Positions 34,204 through 44,415 of a stretch of 64,000 nt of DNA are shown here, piece by piece. The position numbers were made by a program, and so were the translations under genes. Source of the DNA: Thiorhodovibrio winogradskyi. Lineage in GTDB: Bacteria; Pseudomonadota; Gammaproteobacteria; Chromatiales; Chromatiaceae. Each line of letters opens with the position of its first letter. Position 1 is the first letter of the stretch. The DNA is taken from positions 5,095,531-5,159,530 of the forward strand of contig NZ_CP121472.1 in assembly GCF_036208045.1 (NCBI RefSeq), read 5' to 3'. Under the pieces are notes generated by a model. It was not told the origin of the DNA. It saw only the letters and a list, made by a program, of their open reading frames with translations, and did no database searches.

Positions 34204-34572
34204 ATGGCACCCGATCCTCAACAGCCATTTGCAATGCCCGGCAGCTCGGACAACACCGATCCTTTCAGTGACGAACTGCTCGGTAACGACAGCGATATCG
34301 AGCGCGCATCGCGCTCGCTCAAGGCAATGTCGCATCCACTTCGGCTGAAGATTCTATGCGTCCTTGGCGACGAAGAAGTCAGCGTCCAGGATATTGTCGA
34401 GCATGTCGGCACATCGCAAAGCAACATTTCCCAGCATTTGGCCATTTTGCGCGACAAAGGCATCCTCGCCTCGCGCAAGGACGCCAATCGGGTATTCTAT
34501 CGCGTCAGTGACTCGCGCACCCTCCAGCTTATCCGCCTGATGCGCGAGGTTTTCTGTCACCACGGCCACTGA
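34204..34572 (+). CDS. ArsR-family winged-helix transcriptional regulator
   Basis: A 122-residue regulator. The winged helix-turn-helix is clear: LKAMSHPLRLKILCVLG, then VQDIVEHVGTSQSNISQHLAIL (recognition helix) and the wing DKGILASRKDANRVFYRVSD. It lacks the classical CVC metal motif in helix alpha3; the only cysteines are Cys in KILCVL and one near the end in VFCHHGH, which with its His residues might bind metal or sense redox state. The N-terminal ~30 residues are acidic. It sits upstream of a membrane rhodanese gene on the same strand, so it could regulate sulfur-related genes, but that is only positional. Confidence 0.9.
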   Translation: MAPDPQQPFAMPGSSDNTDPFSDELLGNDSDIERASRSLKAMSHPLRLKILCVLGDEEVSVQDIVEHVGTSQSNISQHLAILRDKGILASRKDANRVFYRVSDSRTLQLIRLMREVFCHHGH

Positions 34573-34647
34573 CAGCCCCAAGCCAACCGATCAAACCAGC
34601 ACCCCGCCCAAACAGTCCGAGCTTCGTCTGAGCTTAGTCCGAACAGG

Positions 34648-34676
34648 GTGACGCCCGGGTCGCGCATCCTTATACT
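34648..34676 (+). promoter_or_regulatory. Candidate sigma-70 promoter for rhodanese-secB-gpsA
   Basis: GTGACG (34648-34653), 17-bp spacer, TATACT (34671-34676); start expected near 34683, about 65 nt before the rhodanese ATG. The position, spacing and -10 are good, the -35 moderate. Confidence 0.5.
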
Positions 34677-34747
34677 GCGCACTGTCGCGACCGAAGACCG
34701 CTGCTGCCCATCCGCATCCACTCGTTCATCAGATCCAATTATTCGCC

Positions 34748-35173
34748 ATGCTTGCCCAACTTGTTGAATTCGTCAGCAACCACTGGATTTTGTTCCTCGC
34801 ATTGGTTGTGATCTCCGCGCTGCTGATTCATAACCTGATTGTTGGTGACCAAGGCTCTATCGACCCACTGGGCGCGACCGACCTGATCAACCGCCAGGAT
34901 GCGACCGTAATCGACGTGCGACCCAGTGCCGATTATGCCAAGGGGCATATCATCAACGCGCTCAACATCCCGATGAACGGCTTCCGCAACCAGACTGCCA
35001 CGCTCGCGAAGTACAAGAACAAACCCCTGATCGTCTCCTGTCGTTCGGGCTCCCAGTCGCAAATGGCTTGCGGCATCCTACGCAAACAGGGCTTCGAGGA
35101 AGTTTACAACCTGCGCGGCGGCGTGATGGCCTGGCAGAACGCCAATCTGCCACTGACACGCAAGAAACACTGA
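34748..35173 (+). CDS. Membrane-anchored rhodanese-like protein (YibN type)
   Basis: A 141-residue protein with one N-terminal membrane helix (HWILFLALVVISALLIHNLI) and a rhodanese domain facing the cytoplasm or periplasm. The domain has VIDVRPSADYAKGHIINALNIP and the active-site loop VSCRSGSQSQMA with the persulfide-forming Cys, then GFEEVYNLRGGVMAWQ. Sulfur transfer is the presumed activity. The order rhodanese-secB-gpsA (with grxC often between) is common in gammaproteobacteria; here grxC is absent and secB follows after 70 bp. Confidence 0.93.
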   Translation: MLAQLVEFVSNHWILFLALVVISALLIHNLIVGDQGSIDPLGATDLINRQDATVIDVRPSADYAKGHIINALNIPMNGFRNQTATLAKYKNKPLIVSCRSGSQSQMACGILRKQGFEEVYNLRGGVMAWQNANLPLTRKKH

Positions 35174-35243
35174 TCCTGGCGAGCATTACGCACCAAGCTC
35201 ACCCAAACAGCCTCACCCAAACAGATTTCCAAAAAGGTTCACC

Positions 35244-35789
35244 ATGGCTGAACAGCAACCCCAGGCTGAAGACCATCAAGTTCTTCTGCGCACCGTCTAC
35301 ACCAAGGATCTCTCCTATGAGGCACCCAATGCTCCGGAGATCTTTCGCGAGGAATGGAAACCCGAAGTCGCACTGCAGTTCGACATCAAGGTCAATCCGC
35401 TGGTCGAGAACACCTACGAGGTCGTTCTGACCCTGACTGTCACCGTAAAGACTGGAGAAAAAACCGCTTATCTGGTCGAACTGCAACAGGCGGGCATCCT
35501 CAGCGTCAAAGGCTTTCAGGAGCAAGAACTCGCGCCCTTATTTTTTGTCTACGCACCCAGCATTCTCTTCCCTTACGCGCGCCAAACGGTGACGGATCTG
35601 GTTGTCAAGGGCGGCTTCCCGCAACTGGTGCTGCAGCATATTCACTTCGATCAAGTCTATGCACAAAAGGTCGCCGAGCAACAGCAAACGACACAACAAC
35701 AGGACAACAAGACGCCTGCCGGCAAGACCTCAAGCAGCGACACCCCCAAGCGCGCCGCTCCGGGCGTCAAAGCGTCAAAGCTCTACTAA
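35244..35789 (+). CDS. secB: Protein-export chaperone SecB
   Basis: SecB is the tetrameric cytosolic chaperone that keeps preproteins unfolded and hands them to SecA. The sequence shows RTVYTKDLSYEAPNAPEIF, PEVALQFDIKVNP, the VVLTLTVTVK strand and LFPYARQTVTDLVVKGGFPQL, all diagnostic. The C-terminal ~35 residues are a Gln/Thr/Lys-rich tail (QQQTTQQQDNKT), longer than in E. coli SecB. It is followed by gpsA 68 bp on, the conserved secB-gpsA pairing. Confidence 0.97.
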   Translation: MAEQQPQAEDHQVLLRTVYTKDLSYEAPNAPEIFREEWKPEVALQFDIKVNPLVENTYEVVLTLTVTVKTGEKTAYLVELQQAGILSVKGFQEQELAPLFFVYAPSILFPYARQTVTDLVVKGGFPQLVLQHIHFDQVYAQKVAEQQQTTQQQDNKTPAGKTSSSDTPKRAAPGVKASKLY

Positions 35790-35857
35790 TGCCCACGGCA
35801 AGGGGGCCCACGGCAAGGCCCATGGCGGAATCGCGCAACTGACCCAACCCGACGAGA

Positions 35858-36859
35858 ATGACCATGACAACAGTGGCAATGATCGGCGCCGGCTCCTGGG
35901 GCACCGCACTGGCCCTGCAGTTGTGCCGCAACGGCCATCGGGTGCGCCTCTGGGGGCATGAACCCGCGCAGATGGAGCGCATGCTCGAGTCGCGCGAGAA
36001 CCGCGACTTTCTGCCCGGCTTTGCGCTACCAGAGACGCTCGAGCCGGTCAGCGATCTCAACGCGGCGGTGGCGGGTGCCAGTGCGATCATCATAGCGGTA
36101 CCGAGTCAGTTTTTCGCCCGGGTGGCAAGTCACCTGTTGCCGCTGCTACCCGCCGAAATGGGCGTCGGTTGGGCGACCAAGGGATTTGACCCGGAACGGG
36201 GTCGCCTGCTGCATGAAGTCATCCGTGAACAAGCACCCGGGCGCGAGCTTGGCGTACTCTCAGGCCCCAGCTTTGCCGGCGAGGTGGCCAAAGGGCTACC
36301 AACCGCCGTGACCCTGGCCGCCACCAGCGACGCCTATGCGCGGAAACTCGCCGGATTATTCCATGGTGAGCGCTTCCGCACCTATCGTCATGACGATCTA
36401 ATTGGCGTGCAGGTCGGCGGCGCAGCCAAGAATGTGCTTGCAATTGCCACTGGCATCGCCGATGGCTTGGGCTTCGGTGCCAACACCCGTTCGGCGCTGA
36501 TCACCCGCGGCCTGGCAGAACTCATCCGCCTGGGCCGCGCACTTGGTGGCAGACGCGAGACCTTCATGGGTCTTGCGGGCCTAGGCGATCTGGTACTGAC
36601 CTGCACCGACAATCAATCTCGCAACCGGCGCCTCGGGCTAGCACTGGCAGCCGGGCAGTCGCTCGACCAGGCCATGGCTGGCATTGGTCAGGAGGTGGAA
36701 GGGGTGATCACCGCGACCGCCGTACACAAACTTGCCGCCATTCATCAGGTGGATATGCCCATCTGCGAGCAGGTCCACGCCGTGCTCTACCAGGGCCGAA
36801 CCCCGCAGGAAGCCACCACCCGACTACTGGAGCGCTCAGGCAAGCATGAACTGGACTGA
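35858..36859 (+). CDS. gpsA: Glycerol-3-phosphate dehydrogenase [NAD(P)+]
   Basis: Reduces dihydroxyacetone phosphate to sn-glycerol-3-phosphate for phospholipid synthesis. The Rossmann motif is MIGAGSWGTALALQLCRNG; catalytic and substrate residues lie in VGGAAKNVLAIATGIADGLG (Lys) and GLAGLGDLVLTCTDNQSRNRR in two parts. The 333-residue length is normal. The ATG at 35864 is an alternative start. Ends 55 bp before the convergent trmL gene. Confidence 0.97.
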   Translation: MTMTTVAMIGAGSWGTALALQLCRNGHRVRLWGHEPAQMERMLESRENRDFLPGFALPETLEPVSDLNAAVAGASAIIIAVPSQFFARVASHLLPLLPAEMGVGWATKGFDPERGRLLHEVIREQAPGRELGVLSGPSFAGEVAKGLPTAVTLAATSDAYARKLAGLFHGERFRTYRHDDLIGVQVGGAAKNVLAIATGIADGLGFGANTRSALITRGLAELIRLGRALGGRRETFMGLAGLGDLVLTCTDNQSRNRRLGLALAAGQSLDQAMAGIGQEVEGVITATAVHKLAAIHQVDMPICEQVHAVLYQGRTPQEATTRLLERSGKHELD

Positions 36860-36914
36860 ACAACAGGTATTAGAAGCTGAAACTGAGGATCCAGATTCAG
36901 GCCCAGACCCAGGG

Positions 36915-37391
36915 CTAGCCGTCCTCGCCGGCAAAACCACTCTGGCGCCAGACCTCGTAGGCCACCAGGGCCACCGCGTTGGACAGATTTAAGCTGCGAT
37001 TGCCCGGACGCATCGGGATGCGCAGGCGTCTGTCAGCGCTCAAGGCAGCCAACACCTCATCCGGCAAACCCCGTGTCTCGGGACCAAACAATAGCGAGTC
37101 CCCGGCGCGGAAGTCAACTTCGGCGTAACAACGCCCACCCCGGGTGCTGAGCGCGAACAGCCTTGGCGGCCGCACTGCGTCCAGACAGGCCGCCAGGGAG
37201 TCATGGGTCGTCACCCGCGACCAGTCAGGGTAATCGAGGCCAGCACGACGCATCAGCCGGTCTTCCAGTGTGAAGCCCAAGGGTTTGATCAGGTGCAGAC
37301 GCGCCCCGACATTGGCGCACAGCCGCATGATATTCCCGGTATTGGGCGGAATTTCCGGCTCATAGAGCAGAATATCCAACAAGAGTGCCAA
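36915..37391 (-). CDS. trmL: tRNA (cytidine/uridine-34-2'-O)-methyltransferase TrmL
   Basis: A SPOUT-class methyltransferase that 2'-O-methylates the wobble base of tRNA-Leu isoacceptors. The order LLYEPEIPPNTGNIMRLCAN, the GLDYPDW segment, LLFGPETRGLP and the knot IPMRPGNRSLNLSNAVALVA is diagnostic, and the length is normal. There is no ATG at the conserved start: the frame opens at TTG 37433, and TTGs at 37391, 37382 and 37379 are nearer the family start (MLxIVLYEPEIP). I choose TTG 37391 because AGAGG lies eight bases upstream. Convergent with gpsA. Confidence 0.92.
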   Translation of the reverse strand: MALLLDILLYEPEIPPNTGNIMRLCANVGARLHLIKPLGFTLEDRLMRRAGLDYPDWSRVTTHDSLAACLDAVRPPRLFALSTRGGRCYAEVDFRAGDSLLFGPETRGLPDEVLAALSADRRLRIPMRPGNRSLNLSNAVALVAYEVWRQSGFAGEDG

Positions 37392-37817
37392 ATGTTGAAC
37401 CTCTATTGTTGCGCGGCATATTGCAGGTTTCAAACAGCCGCCGGCGCAAGCGAATGTTGCGCTTGCGAACGATTAGTCGCCGAAAGGCGACAAATATCTA
37501 CCACTTTTGCGAAATCCGTCTATTCTCCTGCAGCATTCAAGTTGCAAGCAAACGAAGGCACGCCGTTTAAGGCCCGCTTGACCGCTTATCTGACGGCTGT
37601 GCTATAGTATTTGCTTGTAGATTTCTCGGGATGATCAGGTCGCTGTGCCAACAAACATCGGCTGTATCCGCATCCCCTGATGCACCTGCGCTAGTGTCTC
37701 TCAACGGCCTGCCTTCCAGCCTGTCCGCTATAGGCTGGACCACAAAGTTCACAGGCTTTTTTCTGATTCGGTATCCGGCGTTGCCCGCCGACTGCCGCAC
37801 CCTCAGGAGTGGAACCA
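37392..37817. other. Divergent intergenic region between trmL and the 73-residue protein gene (426 bp)
   Basis: Contains a rightward promoter candidate (separate entry) and a leader of about 200 nt before the small gene. No RNA gene or known leader motif was recognised, though the long leader could hold one. Confidence 0.5.
37578..37608 (+). promoter_or_regulatory. Candidate sigma-70 promoter for the 73-residue protein gene
   Basis: TTGACC (37578-37583), 19-bp spacer, TATAGT (37603-37608). Both boxes are good, the spacer long. Start near 37615, giving a leader of about 200 nt. Confidence 0.45.
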
Positions 37818-38039
37818 ATGACCGACGTCGCCGTCTTGAAGCAAGAAAAGCAACAACTGATTGAAAAAATGCTGATGATGCAGAAGCAGTTCATCGACCA
37901 CGAGCATGAGCATGGCATCTCGGGCAAGGATTACTGGGCGTCAAAAGATGGACTTCTGGCCAACTTTCGTCATGAATACAACGACATGGCTAACCGCGTG
38001 GTCGACCTGGCGCACCAGATTGTTGGCTCATCCCGCTGA
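37818..38039 (+). CDS. Small conserved protein, unknown function (73 residues)
   Basis: Starts MTDVAVLKQEKQQLIEKM after AGGAG eight bases upstream of ATG 37818. The protein is largely helical and highly charged, with several Met and His (MLMMQKQFIDHEHEHGISG, KDYWASKDG), followed by a second helix (FRHEYNDMANRVVDLAHQIV). No signal peptide or membrane helix. It looks like a small conserved protein of sulfur-oxidising gammaproteobacteria; I know no function. The His/Glu-rich HEHEH could bind metal (inference). Confidence 0.8.
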   Translation: MTDVAVLKQEKQQLIEKMLMMQKQFIDHEHEHGISGKDYWASKDGLLANFRHEYNDMANRVVDLAHQIVGSSR

Positions 38040-38119
38040 CTTTCATGCAGCTGACTGTATATGCAAAGACGCGGCTCTGAAGATAAGTCGCGGCTAATAC
38101 AAGTGAAGATTATCTTTCG

Positions 38120-38140
38120 GCGGGATCGCTGATCCCGCCA
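38120..38140. terminator. Hairpin downstream of the 73-residue protein gene
   Basis: Perfect 9-bp stem GGCGGGATC / GATCCCGCC with GCT loop between two convergent genes. No U-tract follows on either strand, so it may stabilise 3' ends rather than terminate alone. Confidence 0.5.
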
Positions 38141-38188
38141 GACCTCGCGATAGACTGGGGCACATCAATGCGAATCTGCGGGGCGCAT

Positions 38189-38614
38189 CTACAAGATTGT
38201 ATCCGGGCGAATGTGCTCTATGTACTTGGGCGTGTCGCGAAGCACCAGTTCGATGGTCGCGCCGATGACAACCAGCGGCACATCGCGATCACGCACATGG
38301 AGCTCCAAGCGAATCCGGCCATGACTTTTTAGCGGGATTGGAATCATATTCCGATAGGTATATTGATTGTCATCAATATCACTGCGCTCGCATACGAAGG
38401 GACCATCCGGCAACTCGCCCTCAATCTGCTCCACCTCGCCGATCAGCAACTCCCCAGCCTGCCACCACAAAGTCTGTTCAGCCGAACCCGTCATGGTCTT
38501 GAGGATGAGCGCACGGGTGAATTGAAGGCGAAAGTTCCTCTCTCCCTCGAGCTGGGCATCCTGGGATACCCCGGCGATTTCGCTACCGGAAATCTGGATA
38601 CTACTGGCGTCCAA
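38189..38614 (-). CDS. Conserved hypothetical protein (141 residues)
   Basis: I do not recognise a family. The sequence is mostly beta-strand-like and acidic (MDASSIQISGSEIAGVSQD, ERNFRLQFTRALIL, GRIRLELHVRDRDVPLVVIGATIELVL), with one Cys and no signal peptide or membrane helix. A regular codon pattern and the lack of a competing frame support it as a real gene. It lies between the small 73-residue gene (convergent) and the ntrC stop; the 195-bp gap to ntrC shows nothing recognisable. Confidence 0.7.
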   Translation of the reverse strand: MDASSIQISGSEIAGVSQDAQLEGERNFRLQFTRALILKTMTGSAEQTLWWQAGELLIGEVEQIEGELPDGPFVCERSDIDDNQYTYRNMIPIPLKSHGRIRLELHVRDRDVPLVVIGATIELVLRDTPKYIEHIRPDTIL

Positions 38615-38809
38615 TAGGATGCTCCTCTCTTCAATGGTGGCACTGGTTTATGATGGCAGCACTGGCCGAGCCGACTGACTCAACCGGTCGCTGGAGAATG
38701 GCGATGACCGCGGGCACTGCCACATTGGCACAGAATCTGTGCGAGCGGCGTATTTTCAAGCAGTAAGACGCACCCTGAACGGGCCTCCCTGGCTTGAGTT
38801 AGGCCGGGT

Positions 38810-40246
<1,437 letters not shown>

Positions 40247-41327
40247 GTTTCAGCGGTAGGTAAACGAGAAATTGGGTTTTTCGGGGGCGGCTCTCGCATT
40301 CGATCAATCCCCCGTGCTGATTGATCAGTTCCTGAGCAATCGGCAGGCCAAGCCCAGTACCGCCGGCGCGGCCGGAGACCATGGGGAAGAAGATCCGATC
40401 CTGCAGATCCTCGGGGATTCCGGGTCCGTTGTCTTCCACCTCGATACAAAGCACCAGACGATAGCGCAAATTACCAATGGTGAACTGCCTAAGCACACGT
40501 GTGCGCAGCGTCAAACGGCCTTTCTCACCGGCGGCCTCCGCGCCATTGCGCACGATATTCAGCAGCGCCTGAATCAAGCGCTCATTGTCAGCCTCGAAGT
40601 GCGGAATGCTGGGGTCATAATCACGCACCAGCCTGGGGCCATGCGGAAATTCGGCGACAATGAGGCCGCGCACATGCTCAAGGACATGATGAATATTCAC
40701 CTGACTGAGTTGCGGCAACTGATTGGGGCCCAGCATGCGGTTGAGCAGCTTCTGCAGACGGTCGGCCTCGTCGATGATGATACGGGTGTATTCGCGCAGT
40801 TCGGGATTCGGCAGTTCACGCTCGAGCAGTTGCGCCGCGCCGCGCAGGCCGCCAAGGGGGTTTTTGATTTCATGCGCCAGGCCGCGCAGCAGCGCCTGAC
40901 TGGCCTGGTGCTGAGCGAGCAGATGCTCCTCGCGAGTGATGCGGATCTGACGGTCAACCTGATACAACTCCATCAGGAGTTCGTTTGGCGCCTCGCCCTG
41001 ATGCAAGGGAAGCACAGTGCAATTGACGCGAATTGCCTGACCGTCCGCGCGCGTCAGCTCAACCTCACGTTCGGTATAGGGATGGCGGGTATCGAGGGTG
41101 GCACGCAGGCGTTCCTCCACGGGTTGCGGCGGACAGGGCACCAAATCACCAGCGGGCAACCCCAGCACCGCTTTGGCACTGACGGACAGCAAGGTTTCGC
41201 CCGCGGGATTGATATAGCGCAGACGCAGATCGCGGTCGAACAGCAGCATGGCCGCATTCATGTTGTCGAGCACCCGCTCAGCTATGCGCGGGTCCACTCG
41301 TGTGGCCATTGGAGCTCGCTTCTTCAT

Positions 41328-41674
41328 GGCGGGAGGAAAAATCCTCTTGCGGATGCACGGCATCCCACGTCGGAATGGGTCGATTCGTCGTGTCGATCAG
41401 ATGAGTCAATATTGGACCTGTCCGCAATCAGCCTGGACAGAATCCCGGGCCAGAATCCCGGATCAGACCCATTGAAGACCATGCAGACAGGGTGGACACG
41501 CAAAGGGTTAAGCAATTACCGCGCCAAGCTGTCCGGGCCAAGACCCAAGGCCTAGGATGGGCGCCGCTGCAGTCGCAAGCCAGGCCGAGGCGCCGATTTC
41601 TCGACCAAGAAATCGCACCAAAACCGTGCAGAAGATCAGGTGCCAGAAGCTCCGGTCGAGGTCAAGCCTTGTGA
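41328..41674. other. Gap between the DUF4124 gene and ntrB (347 bp)
   Basis: Upstream region of ntrBC. It has a short direct repeat, CAGAATCCCGG twice around 41440-41462, and no recognised terminator, promoter pair, NtrC palindrome or RNA gene. Confidence 0.5.
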
Positions 41675-42238
41675 TCAGTCGCCGGCTTCCGGCCCCGGCG
41701 ACAGTCGCAGATTGAAGAACACCCCGGCGGCCTGGGCTACAGTTGCCCCTGTTGCGTCGAGAATCTCCGCCTGGAGTTGATGACTGCCCGCGGACAAGCC
41801 CTGCAGGACAAACTGGGTGCGCCCATCCAGACCAGCCACCGGGGCCCCGTCTACCCGCACTTGCAGTCTGTGGTCCGGCGCGAGCGGCGGGTCCAGCATC
41901 AAGCTCACCTTTACCCTGCCATCCGCCACCTCCAGGGTCTGGCCCAAGGTCGGCGCCAACACCTCGAACTGCTGGTAAGGCCCCAGCATAGCGCCATCGC
42001 GTGCATTGTTTGGGGTGTCTTCTTCGGCCGCTGGCGGAATTGGCCTGGTTGGCAGAACGATTGGCTCGGCATTTGGAAGTGGCTGATCCGAGTAGATCAC
42101 GCGTCCCTGCGCATCGACGCCCTTGTAGGTTCCAGCGCCTGCCCAAACCGGGAGGCTGAGGAGCAGCACGGCGGCCAGGCGATATAGAGGCCTGGCTGAT
42201 ACCCGCGCACGCTTGGTCATCACGAAACAGGGTGGCAT
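41675..42238 (-). CDS. Exported DUF4124-domain protein
   Basis: A 187-residue secreted protein. A signal peptide is clear (basic MTKRARVSARPLYR, then LAAVLLLSLPVWAGAG). The mature N-terminus has the DUF4124 pattern YKGVDAQGRVIYSDQPLPNA, followed by a Pro-rich linker and a beta-sandwich-like C-terminal region (DHRLQVRVDGAPVAGLDGRTQ, GSHQLQAEILDATG). Function unknown. GAGGG lies at ribosome-site distance before ATG 42238. It sits between glnA and ntrB on the same strand, a position where such a gene is found in several purple sulfur bacteria as far as I recall, so it may be co-expressed with them. Confidence 0.85.
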   Translation of the reverse strand: MPPCFVMTKRARVSARPLYRLAAVLLLSLPVWAGAGTYKGVDAQGRVIYSDQPLPNAEPIVLPTRPIPPAAEEDTPNNARDGAMLGPYQQFEVLAPTLGQTLEVADGRVKVSLMLDPPLAPDHRLQVRVDGAPVAGLDGRTQFVLQGLSAGSHQLQAEILDATGATVAQAAGVFFNLRLSPGPEAGD

Positions 42239-42427
42239 GGCGACGCCCTCATCGGCATTGATTGGATAGCCTGAATCTTAGTGCAGATACCAGGACGCGA
42301 CAACGCTGGTGAACAACCAAGTATACCCAACCCACACTGAAGTTCGGCTTGATGTTGACCGGGTGTCGGCCCAAAACCGAAAACCCATTTACGATGGACC
42401 TATCAATGCCGCCCAAGTCCGTCCGCC

Positions 42428-42460
42428 AAAAAAAACCCGCGGCCGGTCAGGCACGCGGGC
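42428..42460 (-). terminator. Rho-independent terminator of glnA
   Basis: On the minus strand: CCCGCG (42459-42454), a 12-nt loop, CGCGGG (42441-42436), then eight T (42435-42428). It starts about 60 bp after the glnA stop. It implies glnA is separated from the downstream DUF4124-ntrBC genes. Confidence 0.85.
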
Positions 42461-42517
42461 TCATTTCCAGGTCGTGGATCGCGGAGCCACCTGGGCGACA
42501 CCCGCGAACCTGTGCCA

Positions 42518-43924
42518 TTAAAGGCTGTAGTAAAGATCAAACTCCACCGGGTGGGTCGTCATGCGCAGACGGGTGACCTCATCCATCTTGAGTTTGATGT
42601 AGCCGTCGATCACATCGTCGGTAAAGACGCCGCCGGCGGTGAGGAATTCGCGGTCCTTGTCGAGCGCGTCGAGCGCTTGGTCAAGTGCGTAGCACACCTG
42701 CGGAATGGCCTTTTCTTCTTCCGGCGGCAGGTCGTAGAGATCCTTGTCCATGGGCTCGCCCGGGTGGATCTTGTTCTGGATGCCATCAAGACCGGCCATC
42801 ATCATGGCGGCAAAGGACAGATAGGGGTTGCCGGTGCTATCCGGGAAACGTACCTCGATACGCGCGGCCTTGGGGTTGGCATCGTGTGGGATACGCACCG
42901 AAGCCGAGCGGTTCTTGGCGGAATACGCCAGCATGACCGGCGCCTCGAAGCCCGGCACCAGACGCTTGTAGGAGTTGGTGGACGCATTGGTGAAGGCATT
43001 GAGCGCACGCGCGTGCTTGATAATGCCGCCAATATAATAAAGGGCCGTTTCCGACAGACCGGCGTACTTGTCGCCGCTGAAGATGTTCTTGCCATCCTTG
43101 CCCAGGGACTGGTGCACATGCATGCCGTTACCGTTGTCGCCTACCAATGGCTTGGGCATGAAGGTCGCGGTCTTGCCGTAGGAATGCGCCACGTTCTGCA
43201 CGCAATATTTCAGGATCTGATTCATGTCGGCACGCTTCACCAGAGTCGAGAACTCGGTGCCGATTTCGCATTGGCCGGCAGTGGCAACCTCGTGATGGTG
43301 CACCTCGACCGTGAGGCCCATTTCTTCCATCGCCAGACACATGGCGGAGCGCAGATCATGCAGGGAATCGACTGGTGGCACGGGGAAGTAGCCACCTTTC
43401 ACACTGGGACGGTGACCCATGTTGCCGTCCTCGAACACCCGTTCGGAGTTCCACACCGCCTCCTCGGAATCGATCTTGTAGAAGGCGCCGCTAATGCTTG
43501 CGCCCCAGCGCACGTCATCGAGCACGAAAAACTCGGGCTCGGGACCAAAAAAGGCCGTGTCGGCAATGCCGGTGGACTTCAGGTAGGCCTCGGCGCGCTT
43601 GGCGACCGAGCGCGGATCACGCTCATAGCCCTGCATAGTAGCGGGCTCAAGGATATCGCAGCGGATGATCAGGGTTTTTTCATCGGTGAAGGGGTCCATC
43701 ACCGCTGTATCGGGCTCTGGCATCAGCACCATGTCGGAGGCCTCGATGCCCTTCCAGCCGGCGATGGAGGAGCCGTCGAACATCTTGCCATCCTGGAACA
43801 GGCTTTCATTCGCCTTGGAGGCGGGCAGCGAGACGTGCTGCTCCTTACCACGGCTGTCGGTGAAGCGCAGGTCGACAAACTTCACGTCCTCGTCTTCAAT
43901 GAGTTTCAACACCTTTGCGGACAT
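42518..43924 (-). CDS. glnA: Glutamine synthetase type I
   Basis: Makes glutamine from glutamate, ammonium and ATP; a dodecameric enzyme. The 468-residue protein has [16 protein letters not shown], the metal/ATP-site [23 protein letters not shown], the KPLVGDN loop and [20 protein letters not shown]. The adenylylation site Tyr is present in [10 protein letters not shown], so GlnE-type control is expected. AGGGAG precedes the ATG. Upstream lie a sigma-54 promoter and two NtrC enhancer palindromes, and downstream a strong terminator. With gltBD it completes the GS-GOGAT cycle. Confidence 0.98.
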   Translation of the reverse strand: MSAKVLKLIEDEDVKFVDLRFTDSRGKEQHVSLPASKANESLFQDGKMFDGSSIAGWKGIEASDMVLMPEPDTAVMDPFTDEKTLIIRCDILEPATMQGYERDPRSVAKRAEAYLKSTGIADTAFFGPEPEFFVLDDVRWGASISGAFYKIDSEEAVWNSERVFEDGNMGHRPSVKGGYFPVPPVDSLHDLRSAMCLAMEEMGLTVEVHHHEVATAGQCEIGTEFSTLVKRADMNQILKYCVQNVAHSYGKTATFMPKPLVGDNGNGMHVHQSLGKDGKNIFSGDKYAGLSETALYYIGGIIKHARALNAFTNASTNSYKRLVPGFEAPVMLAYSAKNRSASVRIPHDANPKAARIEVRFPDSTGNPYLSFAAMMMAGLDGIQNKIHPGEPMDKDLYDLPPEEEKAIPQVCYALDQALDALDKDREFLTAGGVFTDDVIDGYIKLKMDEVTRLRMTTHPVEFDLYYSL

Positions 43925-44213
43925 CTAGCAATTCTCCCTTGGTTCTGCAAGCGCAGGTCAGTGAGTTTCGGGGAACGGCCCCAGCCTCGTGCGTATTCTG
44001 ACGAACACAGGCGGCTGGAACCAAATAAGGCTTGCGCCAGCATGATAGCGTCCAGGGCGTTGCCAGGCGCGAGTCCGGCCCATTCGTCCTAACAATGGCG
44101 CGGACAATAGCCCAGGGCTCATGGACCCCCTGCCAACCCGGAGAATGAAACCCATGTTTCACGCCAAGGGCTGCCGGCAATATCAGCTTACGCGAACAAC
44201 TGGATCGGAAACT

Positions 44214-44229
44214 AGCAGAGATCGTGCCA
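44214..44229 (-). promoter_or_regulatory. Sigma-54 promoter of glnA
   Basis: On the minus strand TGGCAC-GATCT-CTGCT, matching the consensus TGGCAC-N5-TTGCW at 10 of 11 defined positions with exact GG-N10-GC spacing. Start expected near 44203, giving a 5' leader of about 280 nt. Two NtrC-type palindromes lie 152 and 184 bp upstream of that start. Confidence 0.85.
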
Positions 44230-44259
44230 CTAGCGAGCAAGGGCCAGCGTTGTCGCGCA

Positions 44260-44309
44260 TGGCTCGAGTCTGGCTCGAGTCTGGCCCAAATCTGGCCCGA
44301 GTCTGAGCC
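44260..44309. repeat. 11-bp tandem repeat between the glnA promoter and its enhancers
   Basis: Units TGGCTCGAGTC (44260-44270, 44271-44281), TGGCCCAAATC (44282-44292), TGGCCCGAGTC (44293-44303), then a partial TGAGCC. The unit length is close to one helical turn, so the repeats are in phase along the DNA. They occupy the region that must loop when NtrC contacts sigma-54 polymerase. Confidence 0.92.
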
Positions 44310-44347
44310 AGCCGAGCTCGGTAGCCAGCAGCACACCGGGCAGGCCC

Positions 44348-44362
44348 GCACCATCATCATGC
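44348..44362. promoter_or_regulatory. NtrC enhancer site 2 (weaker half) upstream of glnA
   Basis: GCACCATCATCATGC, 15 bp, fits GCAC-N7-GTGC in the left half and three of four bases of the right half. Its centre is 32 bp from the next site, the same spacing as the two strong E. coli glnA sites. Confidence 0.65.
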
Positions 44363-44379
44363 AGCGAGCCCAGCCAATC

Positions 44380-44394
44380 GCACCATCATAGTGC
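44380..44394. promoter_or_regulatory. NtrC enhancer site 1 (full palindrome) upstream of glnA
   Basis: GCACCATCATAGTGC, a perfect GCAC-N7-GTGC palindrome with the spacing and CA..  core of known NtrC sites (GCACCAAAATGGTGC). It lies between glnA and the 3' end of the CDF transporter gene. Confidence 0.8.
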
Positions 44395-44415
44395 AAACGC
44401 CGAACAATGACGTCT

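Noticed and set aside
40272-41555. 427-codon plus-strand ORF over ntrB
   Set aside because: Antisense shadow of ntrB with no recognisable domain.
44039-44054. Second sigma-54-like match (TGGACG-CTATC-ATGCT) closer to glnA
   Set aside because: Only 7 of 11 positions match; the site at 44214-44229 is far better and correctly placed relative to the enhancers.
42512-44092. 526-codon plus-strand ORF over glnA
   Set aside because: Antisense to glnA; also covers the glnA leader.
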